64,000 nt of DNA, from assembly GCA_964367905.1 (NCBI GenBank), contig CAYIZP010000005.1, positions 1-64,000 of the forward strand, in the 5' to 3' direction. Position numbers and translations under genes: made by a program. Position 1 is the first letter of the stretch; each line of letters begins with the position of its first letter. This document shows positions 1 to 9,597 of the stretch, one piece after another. A model generated the notes under the pieces. The model searched no databases and was not told the DNA's origin. It saw nothing but the letters and a program-made list of their open reading frames with translations. This DNA is from CAUPWF01 sp964367905. Its GTDB lineage: Bacteria; Bacillota; Clostridia; Lachnospirales; Lachnospiraceae.

Positions 1-1072
1 CTATGGTGCTGCTGGAGGAACCCTTGGAACGGTTGTAGGAGCTTTTTTTGCACTTACTTTTATGACTTTGATATTTATTGCCTATCGTCCAATGCTAAAG
101 AAACAATTAGCTAGAGAGTATGATGTTGAAATTGAGTCATATCCGAGTATTTATAAAATACTGTTTGCAACAATTGTTCCAGTAGTTCTTAGTACAGCGG
201 TTTATAATATTAGTACAGTATTGGATCAAGGTATTTATAATAATCTTATGTTATCACAAGGATATAGCGAATCAGAGTATCTTTCCCTATGGGGAATTTA
301 TACTGGAAAATTTAGAGTGTTACAAAATGTTCCATTGGGAGTAACCAATGCATTTGCAACGGCTGTAATTCCTAGTATAGCAGCGGCAGTTGCTGCAAAG
401 AATAGAAAAGAAGCACATAAGAAAATCAACTTGGCAATTCGATTATCTATGATAATTGGAATCCCTTGTGCGGTTGCCTTTCTGATGCTAGGTTCACCGA
501 TATTGATTTTATTATTTGGTGATTCGAGAACTACATCAGCTCTTATTATGGCATTAGGCTCTGTTTCAGTAGTATGTTATTGCTTATCTACTGTGAGTAA
601 CGCCATCTTACAAGCAACAGATCATATGGCTATTCCATTACGAAATGCGGCAATTTCATTGGTAATTCATCTACTTGCACTATATTTGATGTTGGGTATT
701 TTCAAATGGGGAATTTATGCTGTGATAGCTAGCAATATTGTGTTTTCTCTATTAATGTGTATCTTAAATTCTCTTGCATTGAAGAAGAGACTAAGATTTC
801 GACAAGAAAAAAAGAAAACTTTTATCATACCACTTGTATCATCGCTTATCATGGGAACAATTTCATTGATTTTAATAAATTTATTTGAACTATTTATGCC
901 TCAAATTATAGCAATTCTCTTGGTGTTTATATTGGCGATTTTAATCTATGGTATATTAATGGTAGTTTTAGGGGGGGTAACCGAGAAAGATTTATATGAA
1001 ATGCCAAAAGGTGCGAAGATAGCAGGTGTACTACGAAAAATGCATATTTTACATGCTGATATGATTGATTAG
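1..1072 (+). CDS. Oligosaccharide flippase, SpoVB/MurJ-type (5' partial)
   Basis: The reading frame is open to the left edge (continuous from base 2), so the N-terminus lies outside the window. The visible ~356 residues are almost wholly hydrophobic, with about nine membrane segments, and end in a short basic cytoplasmic tail. The pattern fits the polysaccharide-biosynthesis/MATE-like flippases (MOP superfamily) that move lipid-linked sugars across the membrane; in spore formers this group includes SpoVB, needed for cortex formation. I cannot separate SpoVB from a MurJ-like or capsule flippase without the N-terminal half. A small membrane-anchored gene follows after about 60 bases with its own strong ribosome site. 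Confidence 0.8.
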   Translation, partial: YGAAGGTLGTVVGAFFALTFMTLIFIAYRPMLKKQLAREYDVEIESYPSIYKILFATIVPVVLSTAVYNISTVLDQGIYNNLMLSQGYSESEYLSLWGIYTGKFRVLQNVPLGVTNAFATAVIPSIAAAVAAKNRKEAHKKINLAIRLSMIIGIPCAVAFLMLGSPILILLFGDSRTTSALIMALGSVSVVCYCLSTVSNAILQATDHMAIPLRNAAISLVIHLLALYLMLGIFKWGIYAVIASNIVFSLLMCILNSLALKKRLRFRQEKKKTFIIPLVSSLIMGTISLILINLFELFMPQIIAILLVFILAILIYGILMVVLGGVTEKDLYEMPKGAKIAGVLRKMHILHADMID

Positions 1073-1132
1073 TAATTAATTGAATAAAAATTTAGATTTA
1101 GTAGATACTGTAATCAAAAAGGAGATTTGTAT

Positions 1133-1531
1133 ATGATGAATCTTAAATACGGTATCTATTATTTTAGTCTTACACTTATATTTGGTGTCTTGTTGATGTA
1201 TACACTATTGCTTGTGAATCAAACTTCTGACACAGATTTAAGTCAGGTATCACCGATAGAAGTAGAAACTGAAAGCATCGCAGCCAATGAAAGTGAGATT
1301 ATCAATCCAAATACAGAAATAGTAGAAGAGGAAGAATTAAAAGAAGGATATCTGTTAAAGCAATATGGAGAATTTGTTATGGTCTATCTCTATGATGGGA
1401 AAACCGTGTTCGAGCAAACGAGCATACTAGTGGATGAATTGGATACCCAAATGCAAGCGGATTTGATTAGTGGTATCTATATAAAAACAACGAAAGAACT
1501 CTACGCATTTCTAGAGAATTATTCTAGCTAA
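1133..1531 (+). CDS. Small membrane-anchored protein, BofC C-terminal-like
   Basis: A 132-residue protein. I chose the ATG at 1133 because AAAAAGGAG at 1116-1124 sits 8 bases upstream; a TTG at 1127 is too close to that site. One N-terminal membrane segment (about residues 6-26) is followed by an acidic linker (about 30-70) and a compact C-terminal domain of about 60 residues that ends in a typical KELYAFLENYSS-type helix. That C-terminal pattern resembles the BofC C-terminal domain of spore formers, where BofC modulates sigma-K checkpoint signalling. The family call is from memory of the pattern. An anchored extracytoplasmic protein of unknown function is the safe reading. Confidence 0.6.
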   Translation: MMNLKYGIYYFSLTLIFGVLLMYTLLLVNQTSDTDLSQVSPIEVETESIAANESEIINPNTEIVEEEELKEGYLLKQYGEFVMVYLYDGKTVFEQTSILVDELDTQMQADLISGIYIKTTKELYAFLENYSS

Positions 1532-1625
1532 TCCGTGAAGTATCAGTAGACTTCTAGCTATATTTGTTGTAATATAAAGGGTGGTAGAAAAAAGTTAAAA
1601 GCGAAAGATAAGAAAGGGAATTTTA

Positions 1626-1844
1626 ATGTTAGAAGATAATATCAAACGAATCAATGAACTTTATCATAAATCGAAAAATGAAGGCTTGACAGAAGCTGAG
1701 AAAGAGGAACAAGCTAAACTGAGAAAGGACTATGTAGCCAATGTTCGTCGTAACCTAAGAGGTCAATTAGATAATATTGTAATACAAGAAGATGATGGCA
1801 CACAAACAAATTTAGGTGAAAAATTTGGAAAAGCAAAAAATTAG
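1626..1844 (+). CDS. DUF896 family protein (YnzC-like)
   Basis: A 72-residue, highly charged, mostly helical protein with the DUF896/UPF0291 hallmark of an N-terminal helix pair (INELYHKSKNEGLTEAEKEEQ) followed by a basic stretch containing YVANVRRNLRGQLDNI. AAGGGA lies about 6 bases before the ATG. Its function is unknown. In Bacillus subtilis the homologue ynzC belongs to the SOS-induced yneA-yneB-ynzC operon; here it is far from the yneA-like gene at 32.3-32.7 kb and overlaps the folate gene downstream by about 29 bases, so the two are probably co-translated. Confidence 0.85.
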   Translation: MLEDNIKRINELYHKSKNEGLTEAEKEEQAKLRKDYVANVRRNLRGQLDNIVIQEDDGTQTNLGEKFGKAKN

Positions 1845-2376
1845 AAGCGAGATACTGTCAAAAAGAATCGAATTATCACCTAAATCAGTCAAACAAAAAA
1901 GTGATTTAGTTTACAATAATTTAATTATGCAAACAGAATTTAACCTTGCACAAACAGTACTTGTATATATGGACTTTCGTAACGAGGTACAAACAAAGAG
2001 TGTGATAGAATATTGTTTGGGCAATCAAAAAACAGTCGGGATTCCTAAAATAGAAGGAAATGAAATTAATTTCTATTCATTTTCAGATTTTTCCAAATTG
2101 GAAACTGGAAGCTTTGGAGTTCTTGAACCTAGAAGCGATAGCGAGAAGATAAGACTGGACATGCCTGTATGTGTCATTGTTCCCTGTGTTGCTTTTGATT
2201 TCGATAAGAGTCGAATGGGGTATGGCAAAGGATTCTATGATCGTTTTTTTGAGAGAAATCCTATGTTTTATCGAATTGGAGTAGCATTTGATATGCAAGA
2301 ATATTTTGAATTACCCCGTGAAGCCCATGATATAGAATTTCATAAAATAATTACAGAAAGTAGAATAATAGAATGA
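1816..2376 (+). CDS. 5-formyltetrahydrofolate cyclo-ligase
   Basis: About 186 residues, the usual size for the 5-FCL/MTHFS family, which converts 5-formyl-THF to 5,10-methenyl-THF using ATP. The N-terminal KQKIRSEILSKR helix and the nucleotide/folate motif GYGKGFYDRFF near residue 135 are diagnostic. The frame opens with GTG at 1816; a TTG at 1825 with AGGTGA five bases upstream (1814-1819) is an equally good start giving 183 residues. It overlaps the DUF896 gene at its start and the DUF4250 gene at its stop, so it sits inside a tightly packed operon leading to miaB. Confidence 0.9.
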   Translation: MKNLEKQKIRSEILSKRIELSPKSVKQKSDLVYNNLIMQTEFNLAQTVLVYMDFRNEVQTKSVIEYCLGNQKTVGIPKIEGNEINFYSFSDFSKLETGSFGVLEPRSDSEKIRLDMPVCVIVPCVAFDFDKSRMGYGKGFYDRFFERNPMFYRIGVAFDMQEYFELPREAHDIEFHKIITESRIIE

Positions 2377-2552
2377 GTCAAATACCACAAAACCCAGTTA
2401 TGTTGTTAAGTTTTATCAACACTCGATTACGTGATAGATATCATAGCTTGCAAGAATGTTGTGATGATTTACAATTACAACAGCAGAAGTTAGAAGATGA
2501 TATGAAACAAATCGGTTATTTTTATAACGACTTACAAAATCAATTTATTTAG
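2373..2552 (+). CDS. DUF4250 family mini-protein
   Basis: A 59-codon frame starting at the ATG at 2373, which overlaps the preceding stop as ATGA, and ending at TAG 2550-2552. The product begins MSQIPQNPVMLLSFINTRLR and continues with a Cys-Cys-Asp-Asp helix and a long Gln/Glu-rich helix. The 'NPVMLLSFINTRLRDRY' stretch matches the DUF4250 pattern of short Firmicutes proteins of unknown function. The overlap start, the full occupancy of the gap before miaB and the family pattern together make this a real gene despite its size. It lies between the 5-FTHF cyclo-ligase and miaB genes. Confidence 0.85.
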   Translation: MSQIPQNPVMLLSFINTRLRDRYHSLQECCDDLQLQQQKLEDDMKQIGYFYNDLQNQFI

Positions 2553-2562
2553 AGGTACAGAA

Positions 2563-4014
2563 ATGAAAGAAGAATTAAATAGAAATACACAGATAGATAT
2601 AGAGGGGAATATTCCCACCAAGGAACCAGAGAGACAGTATTATTATATGAAGAAGGCAAAGAAGAAGGTGGCTGAACTAACAGAACAATTAGGTCGCCCC
2701 CTTACTTTTTGCGTCACAACATTTGGCTGTCAGATGAATGCAAGAGATTCTGAAAAACTTGTTGGAATTCTTGAGGAGATCGGTTACATAGAAATACAGG
2801 ACGAGAAAGCGGATTTTGTGATTTATAATACTTGCACCGTTCGTGAAAATGCCAATTTAAGGGTCTATGGACGACTTGGACAATTAAGCCGATATAAGAA
2901 AAAAAATCCCAATATGCTTATTGGGTTATGCGGTTGTATGATGCAAGAGTCTGAAGTAGTTGAGAAATTAAAGACTAGTTATCGCTTTGTCGATTTAATC
3001 TTCGGAACACATAATATCTACAAATTTGCCGAATTAATTTATACCCGTTTGGAATCAGAACGAATGGTAATTGATATCTGGAAGGATACCGATCAGATTG
3101 TAGAGGATTTACCGAGCGAACGAAAATTTGCTTTTAAATCGGGTGTTAATATTACCTTTGGATGTAATAACTTCTGTAGTTATTGCATTGTTCCTTATGT
3201 TCGTGGAAGAGAGAGAAGCCGTAAACCAGAGGATATCATAGCAGAAATAAAGCGTTTGGTAGATGATGGTGTGGTAGAAGTTATGTTGCTTGGACAAAAT
3301 GTAAATTCCTATGGAAAAGGATTGGATCACGAGATAAATTTTTCTGAATTATTGTGTCGTGTAGAGGAGATTGAAGGACTAGAGCGAGTTCGTTTTATGA
3401 CCTCTCATCCCAAAGATTTATCCGACGAATTGATTCAAGTTATGGCTGATTCCAAGAAAATATGTAGACATCTACATCTTCCATTGCAATCAGGAAGTAC
3501 ATCAATCTTGGAGAAAATGAATCGTGTATATACGAAAGAAGAGTATTTAATCTTAGCAAATAAAATCAAAGATAAAATACCAAATATATCACTGACAACA
3601 GATATTATTGTAGGGTTTCCAGGTGAGACAGAAGAGGACTTCTTGGAAACATTGGATGTAGTTGAAAAAGTAAGATTTGATAGTGCATTCACCTTCATCT
3701 ATTCTAAAAGAACTGGCACACCTGCTGCCACTATGGAAGGACAAGTAACAGAAGATGTGGTAAAACATCGATTTGATCGTTTGTTGCATACTGTGCAGAG
3801 AATATCTGCCGAGGTAGTATCTGTACATACAGGAGCAGTTGAGAATGTTTTGGTAGAATCTGTGAATGATCAAGATGCAACTCTTGTAACGGGAAGATTA
3901 AGTAATAATATTCTCGTTCATTTCCCAGGGGATGAGAGTATGATTGGAAGAATCATATCAGTAGAACTCATTGAGTGTAAGGGATTCTACTATTTGGGAA
4001 AAATAAGTAAATAA
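2563..4014 (+). CDS. miaB: tRNA-2-methylthio-N6-dimethylallyladenosine synthase
   Basis: A 483-residue methylthiotransferase that adds the ms2 group to i6A37 of tRNAs reading UNN codons. The order is as expected: an N-terminal UPF0004 domain with cluster cysteines C56 (FGCQMN), C91 (NTCTVRE) and C125 (GLCGCM); the radical-SAM CxxxCxxC at C201/C205/C208 (CNNFCSYC); and a C-terminal TRAM domain. AGAGG lies 7 bases before the ATG. The ~30-residue N-terminal extension before the UPF0004 domain is common in Clostridia. The substrate is made by MiaA, encoded 4.6 kb downstream in the same run. Confidence 0.97.
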   Translation: MKEELNRNTQIDIEGNIPTKEPERQYYYMKKAKKKVAELTEQLGRPLTFCVTTFGCQMNARDSEKLVGILEEIGYIEIQDEKADFVIYNTCTVRENANLRVYGRLGQLSRYKKKNPNMLIGLCGCMMQESEVVEKLKTSYRFVDLIFGTHNIYKFAELIYTRLESERMVIDIWKDTDQIVEDLPSERKFAFKSGVNITFGCNNFCSYCIVPYVRGRERSRKPEDIIAEIKRLVDDGVVEVMLLGQNVNSYGKGLDHEINFSELLCRVEEIEGLERVRFMTSHPKDLSDELIQVMADSKKICRHLHLPLQSGSTSILEKMNRVYTKEEYLILANKIKDKIPNISLTTDIIVGFPGETEEDFLETLDVVEKVRFDSAFTFIYSKRTGTPAATMEGQVTEDVVKHRFDRLLHTVQRISAEVVSVHTGAVENVLVESVNDQDATLVTGRLSNNILVHFPGDESMIGRIISVELIECKGFYYLGKISK

Positions 4015-4044
4015 AGTTTATATGTGATACAAAGGAGAAAGAAA

Positions 4045-6690
4045 TTGGCTGAACTAACCCCTATGATGCAACAATATATGGAAACAAAGAAAGAACATGG
4101 CGACTGCATCCTATTTTATCGTCTAGGAGATTTCTATGAGATGTTTTTTGAAGATGCTTTAACTGCATCGCGTGAACTAGAAATTACATTAACGGGGAAG
4201 AACTGTGGACTAGAAGAAAGGGCACCAATGTGTGGTGTGCCTTTTCATGCGGTAGAGTCCTATCTGAATAAATTGGTTTCCAAAGGTTATAAAGTCGCTA
4301 TCTGTGAACAGATGGAGAGCGCAACTGCTGGCAAGGGTCTAGTGAAGCGAGAAGTCGTTCGTATTGTGACACCAGGAACCAATCTCAATATCAACACATT
4401 AGAAGAATCTAAGAATAACTATCTTATGAGTATTGTCTATGTGGATGATGGATTCGGACTAGCGATTGCAGATTTATCAACAGGTGAATTTTTGTTACAT
4501 GAGGTGGAGAATGAAATTAAATTAATGGATGAAATCACAAAATTCTCTCCAGTTGAAATCGTATGCAATGAAGCTTTCTTTGTGAGTGGGATCAGCTTAG
4601 ATGATATAAAAGCCCGTCTAAACATTGCTGTGTATTCCCTAGATGCTTGGTATTTTGATGAGAATGGTACCAAAGACATCTTAATGCGACATTTCCAAGT
4701 CAAGGCACTAGAAGGACTAGGAATCATAGATTTCGAAGTCGGAACCTTAGCCGCAGGAGGGCTGTTGCAATACCTCTATGAAACACAGAAAACTTCTCTG
4801 AATCATATTACAAAGCTTACTTGTTACAATGCAGGAACCTATATGTTGTTAGATAGTTCTACGAGAAGAAATCTAGAACTTTGTGAGACGCTAAGAGAAA
4901 AGCAAAAACGTGGGTCTCTTCTGTGGGTATTAGATAAAACAAAGACCGCCATGGGAGGAAGACTTCTTCGTAAGTACATAGAGCAGCCGCTTATTGATAA
5001 ACAAAAGATAGAATTGAGACTAGATGCAGTGGATGAATTAAAAATCCAAGCCATTTTTCGCGAAGAATTAAGGGAATACCTAAATCCTATCTATGACCTA
5101 GAGCGACTCATTGGTCGGATTACTTATCAATCGGCAAACCCGCGTGATTTAAAGGCGTTTCAAACTTCACTACAGATGCTCCCACATATCAAGTGTATTC
5201 TTTCTGATTTGAAATCCATGCTGATTGCGGATATGTACAATGATTTCGATGACTTAGGAGATATGAATACTTGGATTGATGCAGCGATTATGGATGAACC
5301 TCAAATTGGAGTAAGAGAGGGGGGCATCATTAAAACAGGGTACCACACAGAAGTAGACCGATTACGCTTAGCAAAATCAGAGGGAAAAGAATGGCTTGCT
5401 AAACTAGAGGATGAAGAGCGTGAAAAAACAGGAATTAAAAATCTAAAGATCAAATACAACAAGGTATTTGGGTATTATCTAGAAGTGACGAACTCTTATC
5501 AGAGCCTTGTACCAGAACATTATCAACGAAAACAAACATTAGCAAATGCGGAACGTTATATTATTCCAGAATTAAAGGAATTAGAGGACACCATTTTAGG
5601 TGCAGAGGACAAATTATATGCTTTGGAATATGAACTATTCTGTGCATTGAGAACTCAATTATCTAACGAGGTTGTACGTGTACAAGAAACTGCTAAGAAA
5701 ATAGCAACCCTAGATGTATTGGCATCTTTGGCCTATGTTGCAGAGCGAAATCAATTTATCAGACCAAAATTGAATGAAAATGGTGTGATTGATATCAAAG
5801 GAGGTCGTCACCCTGTTGTAGAGAAGATGATTCCAAACGATATGTTCATCTCCAATGATACTTATTTAGATGATAAAAAACAGAGAATCTCCATTATAAC
5901 AGGACCGAATATGGCAGGAAAATCCACCTATATGAGACAGACTGCACTCATTGTTCTTATGGCGCAAATCGGAGCCTTTGTTCCAGCGAGTAAGGCTAAT
6001 ATCAGTGTGGTTGATCGTATTTTCACAAGAGTAGGAGCGTCAGATGACTTAGCATCTGGCCAAAGCACCTTCATGGTGGAGATGACAGAAGTTGCCAATA
6101 TTCTAAGAAATGCTACTAGAAAAAGCTTGTTGATTTTGGATGAAATTGGACGTGGCACTAGTACCTTCGATGGCCTATCTATCGCATGGGCAGTTGTCGA
6201 ATATATCAGTAATCTAAAGCTAATTGGTGCAAAGACTTTATTTGCCACCCATTACCACGAATTGACGGAATTGGAGGGCATCATACAAGGGGTAAGTAAC
6301 TATTGTATTGCTGTCAAAGAAAAAGGAGATGATATCGTATTCCTTCGCAAAATCATCAAAGGTGGCGCAGATCAAAGTTACGGAATACAAGTTGCAAAGC
6401 TGGCTGGAGTTCCAGATGAAGTGATTCAGCGTGCAAAAGAAATTGCAGGCGAACTGAATAATGCAGATATCAGCAATAAAATCAAGGATATGAATGCCCT
6501 TGATACTGATAAAAAGAAACGTCATAAACCATTAGATGAAGTGGATTTGGCACAAATGGTATTATCCGATACAGTCAAGGAAGAAGATGTCCTAAAGGAA
6601 TTATTAGAGATTGAAATTGCTACATTAACTCCTCTCGAGGCGTTAAATATTATCAGCGGCTTACAGAGCAAATTAAAGAATCAATGGTAG
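4045..6690 (+). CDS. mutS: DNA mismatch repair protein MutS
   Basis: An 881-residue mismatch-recognition ATPase. I set the start at TTG 4045 because AAAGGAG at 4031-4037 is 7 bases upstream and the product then begins with the family-typical AELTPMMQQYMETK; a GTG at 4024 would place that site inside the gene. Visible landmarks are the mismatch-binding GDFYEMFFEDA motif containing the Phe-x-Glu, the Walker A GPNMAGKST (about 620-628), the Walker B LLILDEIGRGTSTFDG and the ATHYHEL motif. The C-terminal helix-turn-helix/clamp tail is intact. It is followed within 30 bases by mutL. Confidence 0.97.
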   Translation: MAELTPMMQQYMETKKEHGDCILFYRLGDFYEMFFEDALTASRELEITLTGKNCGLEERAPMCGVPFHAVESYLNKLVSKGYKVAICEQMESATAGKGLVKREVVRIVTPGTNLNINTLEESKNNYLMSIVYVDDGFGLAIADLSTGEFLLHEVENEIKLMDEITKFSPVEIVCNEAFFVSGISLDDIKARLNIAVYSLDAWYFDENGTKDILMRHFQVKALEGLGIIDFEVGTLAAGGLLQYLYETQKTSLNHITKLTCYNAGTYMLLDSSTRRNLELCETLREKQKRGSLLWVLDKTKTAMGGRLLRKYIEQPLIDKQKIELRLDAVDELKIQAIFREELREYLNPIYDLERLIGRITYQSANPRDLKAFQTSLQMLPHIKCILSDLKSMLIADMYNDFDDLGDMNTWIDAAIMDEPQIGVREGGIIKTGYHTEVDRLRLAKSEGKEWLAKLEDEEREKTGIKNLKIKYNKVFGYYLEVTNSYQSLVPEHYQRKQTLANAERYIIPELKELEDTILGAEDKLYALEYELFCALRTQLSNEVVRVQETAKKIATLDVLASLAYVAERNQFIRPKLNENGVIDIKGGRHPVVEKMIPNDMFISNDTYLDDKKQRISIITGPNMAGKSTYMRQTALIVLMAQIGAFVPASKANISVVDRIFTRVGASDDLASGQSTFMVEMTEVANILRNATRKSLLILDEIGRGTSTFDGLSIAWAVVEYISNLKLIGAKTLFATHYHELTELEGIIQGVSNYCIAVKEKGDDIVFLRKIIKGGADQSYGIQVAKLAGVPDEVIQRAKEIAGELNNADISNKIKDMNALDTDKKKRHKPLDEVDLAQMVLSDTVKEEDVLKELLEIEIATLTPLEALNIISGLQSKLKNQW

Positions 6691-6717
6691 GAATAGCGGG
6701 AAAGGGATTGTCATTTT

Positions 6718-8631
6718 ATGCCAATTATTGAATTATTAGATCAGATAACGATAGATAAGATTGCGGCAGGTGAGGTGGTAGAACGACCTGCCTCTGTGGT
6801 AAAAGAACTTGTAGAAAATGCAATTGATGCCAAAGCAAGTGTAATTACAGTAGAAATCAAAGAAGGCGGAATTGCCTTTATCCGAGTAACCGATAATGGT
6901 GTTGGAATGGAACGCCCTGATTTGCAAAAGGCTTTTTTGCGCCATTCTACGAGTAAGATACACAGCATTCAGGACTTAGATCACATTCGTTCTCTAGGGT
7001 TTCGAGGAGAGGCTTTATCCAGTATTGCTGCGGTTTCTCAGGTTTCTCTACTAACAAAGAGAAGTGAAGATGAGATTGGAAGTCAGTATGAAATCCACGG
7101 AGGGAGAGAAGTTTCTCTAGATGACGCAGCAGTAAATGATGGAACTACATTTTTAGTTCGCCAACTATTTTACAATGTACCAGTACGTAGAAAGTTTTTG
7201 AAATCCGTAGTTACCGAAGCGGGTCATGTATATGATTTATTGCTACGATTATCCTTATCTCATCCTGAAATCTCATTTCAATTTATCAATAATGGCAATA
7301 CGAAGTTGCACACTTCTGGAAACAATGATTTAAAAGATGTCATTTATCGACTCTACGGAAGAGAAATTGCCCAAAACCTTATTAAAGTAGATGTGGTATC
7401 TTCTCAAGTAAAAATAAGTGGATATATAGCAAAACCTATCATTTCTAGAGGGAATCGAAATTATCAACATTACTTTATTAATGGTCGATACATAAAGAGT
7501 CATGAAATTTCATTAGCAGTAGAGAATGCCTACAAGGGGTACACCATGCAACATCGATATCCCTTTACAGTTCTACATTTTGAAATTGATGGAGAATTGG
7601 TTGATGTCAATGTGCATCCGACCAAAATGGAGGTGCGATTTCAAGAATCAAAAAAATTGTATGATTCCATCTTTCAGACAATAACAGATGCACTCGCCCA
7701 AAGAGATCTGATTCCACAGGTCACGATTTCTGAGCCGAAAGTCGAAGTTCCACCCCAAAAAGTTGAAATAGAGAACGTTCAAATAGATAAAGCTCCAAAA
7801 GTTCCGATCATGAATCAATCAAACGAGAGTTCGGTCATTAGAGAAACTACAATGTATAGTCAATCTCAGGAAAATAAGAAACTAGATTATTTTATGGAGA
7901 AGATGAAGCAGAGAGTTCATAGCTTTCATCAGCCTGATGTTCCTGAGATAAAACCTATAGAAAAACCAAGGCCTTTAGAGGAGATAAAACCTGTAGAAGA
8001 GACAAAACAATTATCGCTATTTGAAGAAGCTTTTATAAGTGAACAACGAAAACCTGAGTTTCGTCTCATCGGACAGGTGTTTTTAACTTATTGGTTGATT
8101 GAATATGAAGAGCAGCTTTATATTATTGACCAGCATGCAGCACATGAAAAAGTGCTATATGAGAGAACCTTATACAGCTTAAAGAAAAAAGCAGTAACAA
8201 CCCAATACTTGAGTCCACCGATAATATTACATCTCACAATGCAGGAAAAAAATTTATTAGAGAATTATATTACAGAATTTACCTCTTTAGGATTCGAATT
8301 AGAAGAGTTTGGTGGCGATTCCTATGCCATACGCGGAGTTCCTGACAATCTGTATTCGATTGATAAAAAGGAACTATTTGTTGATATGTTAGACCAACTA
8401 TCTGAGAATTTACAAAGTCGCCTACCCTCAAATCTAATCCTAGAAAAAATAGCTTCTACTTCCTGCAAAGCGGCTGTAAAAGGGAATCAAGGTTTGTCCA
8501 TGCGAGAGGTGGAACAGTTAATTGAGGATTTATTAGGGCTTGAGAATCCATTTCATTGTCCACATGGTAGACCAACCATTGTATCCATGTCTAAAAAAGA
8601 AATGGAGAAAAAATTCAAGAGGATTTTATAA
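6718..8631 (+). CDS. mutL: DNA mismatch repair protein MutL (endonuclease type)
   Basis: A 637-residue GHKL ATPase coupling MutS recognition to strand incision. N-terminal motifs are ENAIDAKAS, DNGVGM, STSKI and GFRGEALSSI. A Pro/Glu-rich linker (about 340-440) follows. The C-terminal domain carries the nicking-endonuclease signature DQHA(x2)E(x4)E at 471-482, the SCKAAVKGNQ motif and CPHGRPT near the end. That is the arrangement of MutL in bacteria lacking MutH, where MutL itself nicks the new strand. The gene is co-directional with mutS and only 3 bases from miaA. Confidence 0.97.
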   Translation: MPIIELLDQITIDKIAAGEVVERPASVVKELVENAIDAKASVITVEIKEGGIAFIRVTDNGVGMERPDLQKAFLRHSTSKIHSIQDLDHIRSLGFRGEALSSIAAVSQVSLLTKRSEDEIGSQYEIHGGREVSLDDAAVNDGTTFLVRQLFYNVPVRRKFLKSVVTEAGHVYDLLLRLSLSHPEISFQFINNGNTKLHTSGNNDLKDVIYRLYGREIAQNLIKVDVVSSQVKISGYIAKPIISRGNRNYQHYFINGRYIKSHEISLAVENAYKGYTMQHRYPFTVLHFEIDGELVDVNVHPTKMEVRFQESKKLYDSIFQTITDALAQRDLIPQVTISEPKVEVPPQKVEIENVQIDKAPKVPIMNQSNESSVIRETTMYSQSQENKKLDYFMEKMKQRVHSFHQPDVPEIKPIEKPRPLEEIKPVEETKQLSLFEEAFISEQRKPEFRLIGQVFLTYWLIEYEEQLYIIDQHAAHEKVLYERTLYSLKKKAVTTQYLSPPIILHLTMQEKNLLENYITEFTSLGFELEEFGGDSYAIRGVPDNLYSIDKKELFVDMLDQLSENLQSRLPSNLILEKIASTSCKAAVKGNQGLSMREVEQLIEDLLGLENPFHCPHGRPTIVSMSKKEMEKKFKRIL

Positions 8632-8634
8632 TTT

Positions 8635-9597
8635 ATGAAGAATAGAGAAAATAATAAAAAACCAATCATCATACTAACAGGACCAACTTCAGTAGGAAAG
8701 ACAGCCTTATCCATAGCTTTGGCTAAGCGCGTAGGTGGTGAGGTGATCTCTGCTGATTCGATGCAGGTATACAGGAAGATGGATATTGGAACCGCTAAGA
8801 TCAGTGAACAAGAGATGGATGATATTCCACATCATTTGATTGATATTCTAGAACCAGATGAGGAATTTCATGTTGCAATGTTTCAAAGGTTAGCCAAAGA
8901 GGCAATGTCTGGAATCTATGAGAGGGGAAAGATCCCCATCATCGTTGGTGGCACTGGGTTTTATATTCAAGCCTTACTTTACGACATTGATTTTAAGGAA
9001 ACAGAGTCCCATGAACATCGGGAAAAATTAGAACGGATTGCAAGAGAAAGAGGAAGTACCTACTTACACAACTTATTAAAAGAAATCGATGAGGAATCAG
9101 CCACGGAAATACACGAGAATAATGTAAAACGTGTCATTCGAGCGATTGAATATTATTATGAAACTGGGGAGAAGATCTCCAAACACAATAAAAAAGAACG
9201 GGAAAAATCTTCGCCATATCTTTTCGACTATTTCGTGTTAAATGATAAGAGAGAGCACATATATAAACGAATCGATCAGAGAGTAGATCAGATGATGGAG
9301 GCTGGACTGCTACAAGAAGTGCAACAACTAATCGAACAAGGTTATAGTAGAGAATTTGTATCCATGCAAGGATTAGGCTACAAGGAATTTTTTGATTATT
9401 TTGCAGGTGAAATTAGTGTGGAGGAAGCTGTTTATATCTTAAAACGGGATACGAGACATTTTGCAAAACGACAACTCACATGGTTTAAACGAGAACGGGA
9501 TGTAATATGGGTAGGAAAAGATGAATTTCAATATGACGAAAATCAGATATTAGAATTTATGATAGATAAATTAAAGGAAAGTGAGCTTATAAGATGA
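8635..9597 (+). CDS. miaA: tRNA dimethylallyltransferase
   Basis: A 320-residue enzyme that transfers the dimethylallyl group to A37 of tRNAs, the step before MiaB. The P-loop GPTSVGKTALS (about 16-26), the substrate motif SADSMQVYRKMDIGTAK, the DILEPDEEF loop and the C-terminal RDTRHFAKRQLTWF helix are all present. It starts 3 bases after mutL and its stop overlaps the next gene by 4 bases (ATGA), so translation is probably coupled. In Bacillus the order is miaA-hfq-ynbB; no hfq is present here. Confidence 0.97.
   Translation: MKNRENNKKPIIILTGPTSVGKTALSIALAKRVGGEVISADSMQVYRKMDIGTAKISEQEMDDIPHHLIDILEPDEEFHVAMFQRLAKEAMSGIYERGKIPIIVGGTGFYIQALLYDIDFKETESHEHREKLERIARERGSTYLHNLLKEIDEESATEIHENNVKRVIRAIEYYYETGEKISKHNKKEREKSSPYLFDYFVLNDKREHIYKRIDQRVDQMMEAGLLQEVQQLIEQGYSREFVSMQGLGYKEFFDYFAGEISVEEAVYILKRDTRHFAKRQLTWFKRERDVIWVGKDEFQYDENQILEFMIDKLKESELIR

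Noticed and set aside
1532..1600. Terminator between the BofC-like gene and the DUF896 gene
   Set aside because: Short complementary pieces (GAAGT/ACTTC) exist, but the stem is 5 bp with a large bulge and no proper T-run.
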